Origin: Clostridiales bacterium
Lineage (GTDB): Bacteria; Bacillota; Clostridia; Oscillospirales; Oscillospiraceae
Direction of reading: 5' to 3'
NCBI GenBank assembly: GCA_004556755.1
Contig: SFFW01000006.1
Coordinates: forward strand, 1-64,000
DNA: 64,000 nt
Below are positions 15,276 to 22,743 of the stretch, in pieces (positions within the stretch are counted from its first letter, which is position 1; the number at the start of each line of letters is the position of its first letter). Under the pieces are notes generated by a model, which saw nothing but the letters and a program-made list of their open reading frames with translations, did no database searches and was not told the origin of the DNA. A program made the position numbers and the translations under genes.

Positions 15276-16031
15276 GTGAGCATTATCATTAAAAATCCTA
15301 AAGAAGTTGAATGTATGCGCAAGGCGGGCAAGATAACCGCCGCCGCACGAAGCATCGCACGTCAGGCAATAGCCGACGGGATAAGCACAAAAGAGATAGA
15401 CCGAGAGGTAAATCACTTTATCAGAAAATCGGGAGCCATCCCGACCTTTCTGGGCTACGGCGGGTTCCCCGCAAGCGCCTGCATTTCAGTGAACGAGGAA
15501 GTCATCCACGGCATCCCCGGCAAGCGCATCGTCCGCAGCGGAGACATCGTCTCCGTCGACGTGGGCGCCACCTTCGCCGGCTTCGTGGGCGACTGTGCGG
15601 GAACCTACCCCTGCGGGGAGGTCTCCGAAGAGGCGAAGAAGCTCATGGCGGTCACACGGCAGAGCTTTTTCGAGGGCATCAAATTTGCACGCCCCGGCTA
15701 CCGTGTAAACGATATAGGCAGCGCAATTCAGGAATACGTTGAAAGCAACGGCTATTCCGTCGTGCGTGACTATGTGGGACACGGCGTCGGCAGGAATATG
15801 CACGAGGCCCCGGAGGTCCCCAACTTCAGCAGAAAGCCGAGTCCCCGTCTCGTTCCCGGTATGACTCTTGCAGTCGAGCCTATGGTCAACGTAGGCGGCT
15901 GGGAGGTCAAGGTGCTGTCAAACGACTGGACGGTCGTGACCGTGGACGGAAGTCTGTCCGCCCACTACGAGAACACGATCCTCATCACCGACGGCGAGCC
16001 TGAGATACTGACTATGGCAGAGGATATTTAA
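15276..16031 (+). CDS. map: methionine aminopeptidase, type I
   Basis: 251 residues. Removes the initiator Met. The dinuclear metal ligands are visible: D in VSVDVGA, D in GDCAGT, H in GHGVGRNMHEAP, E in AVEPMVNVG and E near the C-terminus in AHYENTILIT. The start is GTG, two bases after the adk stop, so it relies on coupling or on sequence inside adk for initiation. Confidence 0.97.
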   Translation: MSIIIKNPKEVECMRKAGKITAAARSIARQAIADGISTKEIDREVNHFIRKSGAIPTFLGYGGFPASACISVNEEVIHGIPGKRIVRSGDIVSVDVGATFAGFVGDCAGTYPCGEVSEEAKKLMAVTRQSFFEGIKFARPGYRVNDIGSAIQEYVESNGYSVVRDYVGHGVGRNMHEAPEVPNFSRKPSPRLVPGMTLAVEPMVNVGGWEVKVLSNDWTVVTVDGSLSAHYENTILITDGEPEILTMAEDI

Positions 16032-16054
16032 CCCAACCACAGGAGGAATTGACT

Positions 16055-16273
16055 TTGGCAAAAGACGATGTAATCGAACTTGAGGGTACGGTCGTCGAAT
16101 CCCTTCCCAACACGATGTTCATGGTAGACATCGGACAGGGACACACGATACTTGCCCACATATCCGGCAAACTCAGAATGAACTTTATAAGGATCCTCCC
16201 CGGCGATAAGGTCACGGTTCAGATGTCACCGTACGATCTGACCAGAGGCCGCATCACCTGGAGAAGCAAGTAG
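16055..16273 (+). CDS. infA: translation initiation factor IF-1
   Basis: 72 residues from a TTG start (MAKDDVIELEGTVVES), which matches the family N-terminus; AGGAGG lies 8 bp upstream. Another in-frame TTG two codons earlier is too close to the ribosome binding site. OB-fold with GHTILAHISGKLRMNFIRI and the end LTRGRITWR. Usual position between map and rpmJ. Confidence 0.95.
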   Translation: MAKDDVIELEGTVVESLPNTMFMVDIGQGHTILAHISGKLRMNFIRILPGDKVTVQMSPYDLTRGRITWRSK

Positions 16274-16285
16274 GAGGTAAAACAA

Positions 16286-16399
16286 ATGAAAGTAAGACCT
16301 TCCGTGAAGCCCATGTGCGAGAAGTGCAAGATCATAAAGCGCAAGGGCAAAGTCATGGTAATTTGCGAAAACCCCAAGCATAAGCAGAGACAGGGCTGA
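16286..16399 (+). CDS. rpmJ: 50S ribosomal protein L36
   Basis: 37 residues: MKVRPSVKPMCEKCK at the start, then CENPKHKQRQG at the end. The CxxC, C and H residues form the zinc site of the C+ form of L36. AGGAGG precedes the ATG. Confidence 0.96.
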   Translation: MKVRPSVKPMCEKCKIIKRKGKVMVICENPKHKQRQG

Positions 16400-16534
16400 T
16401 GCCCCGAAAATGCGGGGGCAACAGCCCCCGCAGACAAAAGTAAGCTCCCGCATGGACCGCAAGGCTCCCTCCGGCGGGAATAAGTCATGCGATCCGCAAA
16501 TGCGGTAAAAAATCGAAAGGAATGATCGAATAAT
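16400..16534 (+). promoter_or_regulatory. structured leader before rpsM (candidate S4-type alpha operon site)
   Basis: 135 nt between rpmJ and rpsM. Hairpin A is GCGGGGGC-AACA-GCCCCCGC (16412-16431). Next, CGCATG (16449-16454) pairs with CATGCG (16486-16491) and encloses CCGC (16457-16460) with GCGG (16474-16477). Then CCGC-AAAT-GCGG (16494-16505). TCCCGC (16446-16451) could pair instead with GCGGGA (16474-16479). In E. coli S4 represses through a pseudoknot at the start of rpsM; this is the equivalent position, but the likeness in sequence was not established. Confidence 0.5.
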
Positions 16535-16903
16535 ATGGCACGTATAGCCGGCGTTGACCTGCCCAAGGACAAGAGGATCGAGATCGGCCTCACCTATGTC
16601 TACGGTATCGGCAGAACCAGCGCAAACAAGATACTGGCGATGACCGGTATCAATCCCGACACCCGTGTAAAAGACCTGACCGAAGAACAGGAAGCAAAGC
16701 TCCGTGAGTGCATCGACCACAACTTCGTCGTTGAGGGCGACCTGCGCCGCAGCGTAGCGCTTGACATCAAGCGTCTCACCGAGATCGGCTGCTACCGCGG
16801 TCTTCGTCACCGCAGAGGACTCCCCGTGCGCGGTCAGAGGAGCAAGACCAACGCCCGCACCCGCAAGGGTCCGAAACGCACCATCGCAAATAAGAAGAAG
16901 TAA
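16535..16903 (+). CDS. rpsM: 30S ribosomal protein S13
   Basis: 122 residues, normal length. Starts MARIAGVDLPKDKRIEIGLT, with YGIGRTSANKIL and the C-terminal GLRHRRGLPVRGQRSKTNAR that reaches the P-site tRNA. The nearest ribosome binding site (AAAGGA) is rather far, about 13 nt from the ATG, which fits control by leader structure. Confidence 0.97.
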   Translation: MARIAGVDLPKDKRIEIGLTYVYGIGRTSANKILAMTGINPDTRVKDLTEEQEAKLRECIDHNFVVEGDLRRSVALDIKRLTEIGCYRGLRHRRGLPVRGQRSKTNARTRKGPKRTIANKKK

Positions 16904-16918
16904 GGAGGGATATGAATT

Positions 16919-17317
16919 ATGGCAGCTAACACCAAGAAGAAAGTCAGAACACGCCGCAGAGAGCGTAAGAACATCGAAAAGGGTCAGGTTCATATCAGCT
17001 CTTCCTTCAACAACACCATGGTAACCGTCACCGACACTCAGGGTAATGCAATCTCCTGGGCATCCGCCGGTGGTCAGGGCTTCCGTGGCAGCAGAAAGTC
17101 CACCCCCTTCGCAGCACAGACCGCAGCAGAGGTTGCGGCAAAGGCCGCAATGGAGCACGGTCTCAAGACCGTCGAAGTGTTCGTAAAGGGTCCCGGCTCA
17201 GGCCGTGAGGCTGCTATCAGAGCGCTTCAGACCGCAGGCCTTGAAGTAACGATGATCAAGGACGTAACTCCCATCCCCCACAATGGCTGCCGTCCTCCGA
17301 AACGTCGTCGTGTCTAA
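16919..17317 (+). CDS. rpsK: 30S ribosomal protein S11
   Basis: 132 residues. S11 forms the platform near the E site. Contains GQVHISSSFNNTMVTVTD, SAGGQGFRGSRKSTPFAAQ and ends IPHNGCRPPKRRRV as usual. GGAGGG lies upstream. Confidence 0.97.
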   Translation: MAANTKKKVRTRRRERKNIEKGQVHISSSFNNTMVTVTDTQGNAISWASAGGQGFRGSRKSTPFAAQTAAEVAAKAAMEHGLKTVEVFVKGPGSGREAAIRALQTAGLEVTMIKDVTPIPHNGCRPPKRRRV

Positions 17318-17336
17318 TTGAAGGAGGGAAATACAA

Positions 17337-17963
17337 ATGGCAAGATATACTGATGCAGTTTGCCGCCAGTGCCGCAGGGAAGGTCAGAAGCTTTTCCTCA
17401 AGGGCGACCGCTGCTATACCGACAAATGCGCACTTGCAAGCCGTGCCTACGCACCCGGACAGCACGGACAGGGACGCAGCAAGAGCTCCGAGTACGGCCA
17501 GCAGCTTCGTGAGAAGCAGAAGGCAAAGCGTTTCTACGGCGTTCTTGAGAATCAGTTCCGCAGCTACTACGACATGGCGGAGCGTCGTCCCGGCAAGACC
17601 GGCGAAAACCTCCTGAGCATCCTCGAATGCAGACTGGACAACGTCGTTTACCGTCTCGGCTTTGCAATGAGCCGTGCGGAGGCACGTCAGATGGTCAGCC
17701 ACGGTCACTTCACCGTGAACGGCCGCAAGGTCAACATTCCCAGCTATCAGGTAAAACCCGGCATGGTTATAACCCTTAAAGAGAGCAGCCGCGGCATTGA
17801 GAAGATCAAGGCCAACATTGAGGCAAATGCTTTCCGTCCCGCACCCAAGTGGCTTGAGTACGACGCAGCCAACATGATCGCAAAGGTTGCGGCGGTACCC
17901 GCTCGTGACGACATCGACCTTCCCATCGAGGAGCACCTCATCGTCGAGTTGTACTCCAAGTAA
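17337..17963 (+). CDS. rpsD: 30S ribosomal protein S4
   Basis: 208 residues. Primary 16S rRNA binder and frequent autoregulator. N-terminal Cys residues (VCRQCRREG and YTDKCALASR) mark the zinc-binding form. The S4 domain is RLDNVVYRLGFAMSRAEARQ to the end. In B. subtilis rpsD is elsewhere on the chromosome; here it lies inside the alpha operon. GGAGG upstream. Confidence 0.97.
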   Translation: MARYTDAVCRQCRREGQKLFLKGDRCYTDKCALASRAYAPGQHGQGRSKSSEYGQQLREKQKAKRFYGVLENQFRSYYDMAERRPGKTGENLLSILECRLDNVVYRLGFAMSRAEARQMVSHGHFTVNGRKVNIPSYQVKPGMVITLKESSRGIEKIKANIEANAFRPAPKWLEYDAANMIAKVAAVPARDDIDLPIEEHLIVELYSK

Positions 17964-18046
17964 TACAGATACCCTCGAATTGGTAAGCTGAACAAATGCA
18001 GGGCGCAGATCTTGCGCCGAACTTAATAAGGAGGGTTATATTTAAT

Positions 18047-18997
18047 ATGATCGAAATAGAAAAGCCGCGTATTGAGTGCATAGAGACTCCCAATGACAGC
18101 TCCTACGGTAAGTATATAATCGAACCGTTGGAGCGCGGCTACGGCACGACACTTGGTAACTCTCTGCGCAGGGTTCTTCTGTCATCTCTGCCCGGCACCG
18201 CCGTCACCAGCATCAAGATCGCCGGTGTACAGCATGAGTTTTCCACCATCCCCGGTGTTAAGGAGGACGTGACCGAGATCGTTCTTAATGTCAAGAGCAT
18301 CATCGCCCGTCTCCACAGCGAGGAACCCAAGACCGTTTACATCGAAGCCGCCGGCGAGGGCGTTGTCACCGCAGGCGACATCAAGACGGACAGCGAGGTG
18401 GAGGTCCTCAATCCGGAGCAGCCCATAGCGACTCTCGGACCGGACGGCGCTCTTTCCATGGAGCTGACCTTCGATCACGGCAGGGGCTATGTGTCCGCTG
18501 ACAAGAACAAGAACCCCCAGAACGCAATCGGAACCATTCCCGTTGATTCTATCTACACTCCCGTCATCAAGGTCAATTACTCCGTCGAGAATACCCGTGT
18601 GGGCAATCAGACGGACTTTGACAAGCTGACCCTCGAAGTGTGGACGGACAAGACCATCACCGCAAGAGACGCAGTCTCTCTCGGTGCGAAGATCCTCGTC
18701 GATCACTTCACCCTGTTCACCGACCTGAGCGACACCATCGGCAGTCAGAGCACTGTTGTTCCCAAGGTGGAGCAGGCGCATGACAGAGTCCTCGAAATGA
18801 CGATCGAGGAGCTGGATCTGTCCGTAAGAAGCTTCAACTGTCTCAAGCGTGCAAACATCAATACTGTTGAGGATCTCATCTCCAAAACGCAGGACGAGAT
18901 GATAAAGGTCCGCAACCTCGGCCGCAAGTCCCTCGAAGAGGTAGAGAATAAGCTCGCCATGATGGGACTGTCACTTGCGGACGAGGACAATCAGTAA
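18047..18997 (+). CDS. rpoA: RNA polymerase alpha subunit
   Basis: 316 residues, normal length. Starts MIEIEKPRIECIE after AAGGAGGG; an upstream in-frame ATG belongs to the spacer. N-terminal domain contains GYGTTLGNSLRRVLLSS; the C-terminal domain (from about residue 245: ELDLSVRSFNCLKRANI) binds UP elements and activators. The 83-nt spacer before it holds a hairpin GGCGCA-GATCT-TGCGCC (18002-18018). Confidence 0.97.
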   Translation: MIEIEKPRIECIETPNDSSYGKYIIEPLERGYGTTLGNSLRRVLLSSLPGTAVTSIKIAGVQHEFSTIPGVKEDVTEIVLNVKSIIARLHSEEPKTVYIEAAGEGVVTAGDIKTDSEVEVLNPEQPIATLGPDGALSMELTFDHGRGYVSADKNKNPQNAIGTIPVDSIYTPVIKVNYSVENTRVGNQTDFDKLTLEVWTDKTITARDAVSLGAKILVDHFTLFTDLSDTIGSQSTVVPKVEQAHDRVLEMTIEELDLSVRSFNCLKRANINTVEDLISKTQDEMIKVRNLGRKSLEEVENKLAMMGLSLADEDNQ

Positions 18998-19020
18998 CTC
19001 TCAAGAAGGAGGAAAGCGAA

Positions 19021-19362
19021 ATGCCCGGTACAAGAAAACTCGGCAAGCCCACCGATCAGCGCATGGCAATGCTCCGTCAGCAGGTTACCGACCTGCTCGA
19101 TAAGGGCCGTATGGAAACCACCGTTACCCGTGCCAAAGAGATCGCACCCATGGCCGAGAAGATGATAAGCCTTGGCAAGAATAAGGATCTGGCGGCATAC
19201 CGTCAGGCACTGTCCTTCATCACCCGTGAAGACGTTGCCAAGAAGACCTTTGACGAACTGTCCGTGAAGTATGCCGACCGCAACGGCGGCTACACCCGCA
19301 TCACCCGCATCGGACCCCGCAGGGGCGATGCAGCGGAGATGGCAGTCATCGAGCTCATCTGA
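19021..19362 (+). CDS. rplQ: 50S ribosomal protein L17
   Basis: 113 residues. Recognised by KLGKPTDQRMAMLRQQVTDL, MISLGKNKDLAAYRQALSF and the C-terminal YTRITRIGPRRGDAAEMAVI. AGGAGG upstream. Last gene of the super-operon, followed 14 bp later by a strong terminator. Confidence 0.97.
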   Translation: MPGTRKLGKPTDQRMAMLRQQVTDLLDKGRMETTVTRAKEIAPMAEKMISLGKNKDLAAYRQALSFITREDVAKKTFDELSVKYADRNGGYTRITRIGPRRGDAAEMAVIELI

Positions 19363-19376
19363 AAAAATTAAACGGA

Positions 19377-19404
19377 AAAGCACCGCCAACGGCGGTGCTT
19401 TTTT
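19377..19404 (+). terminator. terminator of the S10-spc-alpha operon
   Basis: Stem AAGCACCGCC / GGCGGTGCTT with an AAC loop and a T6 run. The only strong canonical terminator after rplQ. Confidence 0.92.
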
Positions 19405-19672
19405 GCGTGCATATTTTACTGCCGACAAGGGCGCTACGTTTTCTCTCCCTCAGTCGGTTTACGCCGACAGCTCCCTCGGAAGTGTAGAGCCATGAGCTGG
19501 CACAAGTCTCGCTGCGGTGCAAGGCGCTATGAATCGGAGTGCGTCCCGCAGCGGCAGCCAATGTACGGTGCAAAAATTTGAAATGCGCTATGATTAGACA
19601 GGTTTTGCACAAGATGTAGTGTATGTTTCGTAGTGTGGCCACAAAATGCACTAAAGAAACGGAGGGATTTTT
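19405..19672 (+). other. intergenic region with a REP-like inverted repeat
   Basis: 268 bp without a credible gene. At about 19445-19477 a hairpin GTCGG-TTTACG-CCGAC is flanked by direct copies of CTCCCTC; this pattern resembles the short repeats scattered in gut Clostridia genomes, from memory rather than a search. A GGAGG at the end serves the noc-like gene. I see no clear promoter. Confidence 0.4.
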
Positions 19673-20509
19673 ATGCAGGCTGTAAAGCGGAGAGTGGGCA
19701 TTCGTCACGGCGGCGTTCTGAGCGTCCCCGTCGACGACATCAGCCCCAATCCGGTGCAGCCGAGAAAGGTTTTCAGGGACGCCGACCTTATGGAGCTGTC
19801 GTGCAGCATCGCCGAGTACGGCATACTGAACCCGCTCACCGTGAGACTGCGCAACGGCAGATACGAGCTTGTCGCAGGCGAACGCAGACTGCGGGCGGCA
19901 AAGCTTGCGGGGCTTAGCGAGGTCCCGTGCATACTGCTTGACGTGGGGCTTGAGGAAGCGAGCCTGCTTGCGCTCATCGAAAATCTGCAAAGGCGGGATC
20001 TCGACTTCATCGAGGAAGCGAACGGCATAAGCCAGCTCATCCGAATGTTCGGCATGAGTCAGGAGGAGGCGGCCCGCAGGCTCGGCAAATCGCAGTCGGC
20101 GGTCGCAAACAAGCTCCGGCTCCTGCGTCTGCCGCAGGACGTTTTGGACTCGCTGCGAAGCAACGGTCTCACGGAGCGCCACGGCAGAGCGCTGCTGCGT
20201 CTCGACAGCGCCGATAAGCAGCGTGACGCACTTGAGCAGATAATCCGACGGGACATGACTGTCGCAATGACCGACAGCTACATAGACGCATTGCTTGAGG
20301 CGGAAAAGGAGCAGGAGAAGTCCGAGCAGAAGCGGACGTTCATAATGAAGGACGTCCGTGTGTTTATGAACACGATACTGCACGGGCTTGACCTGATGAA
20401 GCAGGGCGGCATAGCCGCAGGCATGAAGCGTCAGGAGACGGAAAACGAGCTGATACTGACGATCTCGATACCGAAGAATCGGGAGACGGCAGCGGCAAAC
20501 GAAAACTGA
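19673..20509 (+). CDS. noc: ParB/Noc-family nucleoid-binding protein
   Basis: 278 residues. The ParB N-terminal CTPase domain is present (PVDDISPNPVQPRKVF, then VAGERRLRAAKLAG with the GERR box near residue 67 and ALIENLQRRDLDF), followed by the helix-turn-helix MSQEEAARRLGKSQSAVANK near residues 127-146. No parA gene is next to it, which favours Noc (nucleoid occlusion) over Spo0J/ParB; the family is certain, the exact member is not. GGAGG 8 bp before the ATG. Followed by its own terminator. Confidence 0.8.
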   Translation: MQAVKRRVGIRHGGVLSVPVDDISPNPVQPRKVFRDADLMELSCSIAEYGILNPLTVRLRNGRYELVAGERRLRAAKLAGLSEVPCILLDVGLEEASLLALIENLQRRDLDFIEEANGISQLIRMFGMSQEEAARRLGKSQSAVANKLRLLRLPQDVLDSLRSNGLTERHGRALLRLDSADKQRDALEQIIRRDMTVAMTDSYIDALLEAEKEQEKSEQKRTFIMKDVRVFMNTILHGLDLMKQGGIAAGMKRQETENELILTISIPKNRETAAANEN

Positions 20510-20518
20510 ATATCAAGG

Positions 20519-20544
20519 AAAAGCGGCAGTTTTTGCCGCTTTTT
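20519..20544 (+). terminator. terminator after the noc-like gene
   Basis: Stem AAAAGCGGCA / TGCCGCTTTT with a GTTTT loop and T run, 10 bp past the stop. Confidence 0.85.
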
Positions 20545-20794
20545 CTGTTTTTCAAACAGAAAAAGCACGCCGCATTTTTTGTGAGATAATTTATCACAAA
20601 AAATCTCGCTGCGCTCGTCAAAAAGCCCGATTTAGTAAAAGCAGCTTACTAAATCAGGCGTTTTTGAGGGCTATAATCCAATTTGAGAGGACCTTTCTCG
20701 CTGCGGCTCGGTCACGGTGCGCTCTGACATGCCCCCGGCATGTCATTCACTACCGCACCGCCGCTTCGCTACCCCTCAAGCTCCCCTGCTGCGC
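20540..20794 (+). repeat. dispersed multi-hairpin intergenic element, copy 1
   Basis: Order of parts: hairpin 1 TTTTTCTGTTT / AAACAGAAAAA (20540-20564); hairpin 2 TTTTTTGTGA / TCACAAAAAA (20575-20603); core TCTCGCTGCGCTCG (20604-20617); hairpin 3 with outer stem TCAAAAA / TTTTTGA (20618-20667) and inner stem GATTTAGTAA / TTACTAAATC; then GGCTATAATCC, ATTTGAG, GGACCTT; and the end CTCAAGCTCCCCTGCTGCG. Between the last two parts there is an extra hairpin-forming block of about 75 bp (GACATGCC-CCCG-GCATGTC, enclosed by CGGTGCG / CGCACCG) that copy 2 lacks. Non-coding. Lies between noc and the HAD gene. Confidence 0.75.
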
Positions 20795-20855
20795 CTAAAC
20801 TTCGCCTTTTGCCGCCAAATTCAGGCTTTTTAATGCGCTATATTCTGCGTTTTGC

Positions 20856-20884
20856 TTGACGGGGGAGTGCATAAAAGTTATACT
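20856..20884 (+). promoter_or_regulatory. promoter of the HAD-CYTH-M42 gene group
   Basis: TTGACG, 17-bp spacer, TATACT. A small GC hairpin GGCGGG-CAGCA-CCCGTC followed by T5 (20891-20912) lies just downstream in the leader and might attenuate. Confidence 0.7.
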
Positions 20885-20955
20885 GAAAAGGGCGGGCAGC
20901 ACCCGTCTTTTTGCGCTCAGCATGAGCCGAGCGAAGCCACACCACGGAGGAGCAT

Positions 20956-21615
20956 ATGAGATACCCCTGCCTTGTCGCCGACCACGACGACACCGTCGTT
21001 GACAGCACTGCGACCGTTCACTTTCCCTGCTTTAAGCAGTACACGGCGGAGTTTTACCCTCACGCCGACTACACGCTTGAGCGCTACCTGAAGGAAAACT
21101 TCCACCCCGGCATAATCGAGCTGTTTCGCAGCATCGGCATGAGCGACGAGGATATGCTCCACGAGCAGCGCTACTGGAATGCATACGTCAAGGAGCATAC
21201 GCCGCCGGTGTACCCCGGTATGCGTGAGATCCTGTGGCGGCATAAACGTGAGGGCGGCGTTTTGTGCGTCGTGTCGCACTCGTACACGGAGAACATTCTG
21301 CGTGACTATCGGGAAAACGACCTGCCGGAGCCGGACATGATCTTCGGCTGGGAAAGCCCCGCCGAGGAGCGCAAGCCGAACCCGTATCCGCTGCAAAGGA
21401 TAATGGAAAAGGGCGGATTTTCGCCGTCGGAGCTTTTGGTGCTGGACGACTTAAAGCCCGGCTACGACATGGCGAGGAGCTGCGGCGTGGACTTTGCCGC
21501 CGTCGGCTGGTCGAACGACATCCCGGAGATCGAGGCGTTCATGCGCCATAACTGCGACTACTATTTCAAAACCGTGCCGGAGTTCGGTGAGTGGTTCTTC
21601 GGCGAGGACTTTTAA
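20956..21615 (+). CDS. HAD-superfamily hydrolase
   Basis: 219 residues. All four HAD motifs are visible: DHDDT at residues 9-13 (nucleophile Asp and acid Asp), Ser in VVSHS near residue 112, Lys in ERKPNP, and LDDLKPG near residue 162. A cap domain lies between motifs I and II (FYPHADYTLERYLKENF and following). Substrate unknown; similar proteins are phosphoglycolate-phosphatase-like or beta-phosphoglucomutase-like. GGAGGAG upstream. 12 bp separate it from the next gene, so they probably form one transcript. Confidence 0.85.
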   Translation: MRYPCLVADHDDTVVDSTATVHFPCFKQYTAEFYPHADYTLERYLKENFHPGIIELFRSIGMSDEDMLHEQRYWNAYVKEHTPPVYPGMREILWRHKREGGVLCVVSHSYTENILRDYRENDLPEPDMIFGWESPAEERKPNPYPLQRIMEKGGFSPSELLVLDDLKPGYDMARSCGVDFAAVGWSNDIPEIEAFMRHNCDYYFKTVPEFGEWFFGEDF

Positions 21616-21627
21616 AGGACTGATAAT

Positions 21628-22734
21628 ATGGAAAAGCACATTACGAAAATCGTTCTGACGGGGGGACCCGCCGCAGGCAAGACCACGCTCATAAGCCGCA
21701 TCCTCAAGGAGTTCAAGCAGGAGGACGGCTGGAGAGTCATCACCATCCCCGAAACGGCGACGGAGCTTATCTCCGGCTTCGGCATAAAGCCCTTCGGCGG
21801 CTGTATGTCGATGCTGAAGTTCCAGGACTTCGTCATAGCAGACCAGATCCACAAGGAGGAGCTGGCGCTCAAGGCCGCCGAGGTCGTGCCGGAGGAGAAC
21901 GTTCTCATCATATACGACCGTGCGCTGATGGACGACAAGGCGTACATAAGCGACGAGGAGTTTGCCGAGACGCTGTACAGGTTCGGCGGCAGGACCGAGG
22001 AGCAGGTGCTTAAGGGCTACGACGCCGTGCTGCACCTCGTCACCTGCGCAAAGGGTGCGGAGTTTGCCTACAACCTCGGCAACGCCGCACGCTCGGAGTC
22101 GCTGGACTACGCAAAGGAGATGGACGACCGCACGCTGCGTGCGTGGAGCGGGCATCACAATCTGCGCATCATCGACAACGCCATCAACTTCGAGGACAAG
22201 ATGAACCGAGGCATCAAGGAGATATACCGCATCCTCGGTGAGCCGGAGCCGATGGTGAAAAAGCGCAAGTACCTTATCAATATGCCGCCGATTGAGCTGC
22301 TGTGCGACAAGTACAAGGCCCGCCCCTTCGACATGATGCAGACCTACCTGTGCGTGACGAATCCGAACATCGAGCGCCGCATACGGGAGCAGAAAAACGG
22401 CGGCGACTACCTGTATTTCTACACCGAAAAGCACTTCATGCCGGACGGCACGAAGTGGGACACCGAAAAGCCCATCTCCGAGAAGAAGTACCGCCAGTAC
22501 CTGCTGGAGGGCGACCCGGAGCTGAGTGCCGTGCATAAGACGAAGTACCGCTTCGTATTCGGCGACTGCCGCTTTGAGATAGATGTGTACCCCTTCTGCA
22601 CCGACAAGGCGGTGATGTTCCGCTACTCCGACAAGGAGGAGACGTTCCTGCCGCCGGAGGTCGAGGTCATAAAGGAAGTCACCGGCGACCCGACGTATAA
22701 GAATAAGCAGCTTGCAATAAGGCAGGCGCTGTGA
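21628..22734 (+). CDS. P-loop NTPase (AAA_28-like) fused to a CYTH-like domain
   Basis: 368 residues. Walker A GGPAAGKTT at residues 11-19; IYDRALMDDKAYIS near residue 95 resembles the AAA_28/NadR-like kinase group. From about residue 230 the pattern (RRIREQ, YLYFYTEKH, KYRFVFGDCRFEIDVYPF) resembles a CYTH triphosphate-tunnel fold that handles organic triphosphates or polyphosphate. The reaction is unknown; I infer a nucleotide- or thiamine-triphosphate-related role. No gap or frameshift. Weak ribosome binding site (AGGACTG). Confidence 0.7.
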   Translation: MEKHITKIVLTGGPAAGKTTLISRILKEFKQEDGWRVITIPETATELISGFGIKPFGGCMSMLKFQDFVIADQIHKEELALKAAEVVPEENVLIIYDRALMDDKAYISDEEFAETLYRFGGRTEEQVLKGYDAVLHLVTCAKGAEFAYNLGNAARSESLDYAKEMDDRTLRAWSGHHNLRIIDNAINFEDKMNRGIKEIYRILGEPEPMVKKRKYLINMPPIELLCDKYKARPFDMMQTYLCVTNPNIERRIREQKNGGDYLYFYTEKHFMPDGTKWDTEKPISEKKYRQYLLEGDPELSAVHKTKYRFVFGDCRFEIDVYPFCTDKAVMFRYSDKEETFLPPEVEVIKEVTGDPTYKNKQLAIRQAL

Positions 22735-22743
22735 GGAGACACT

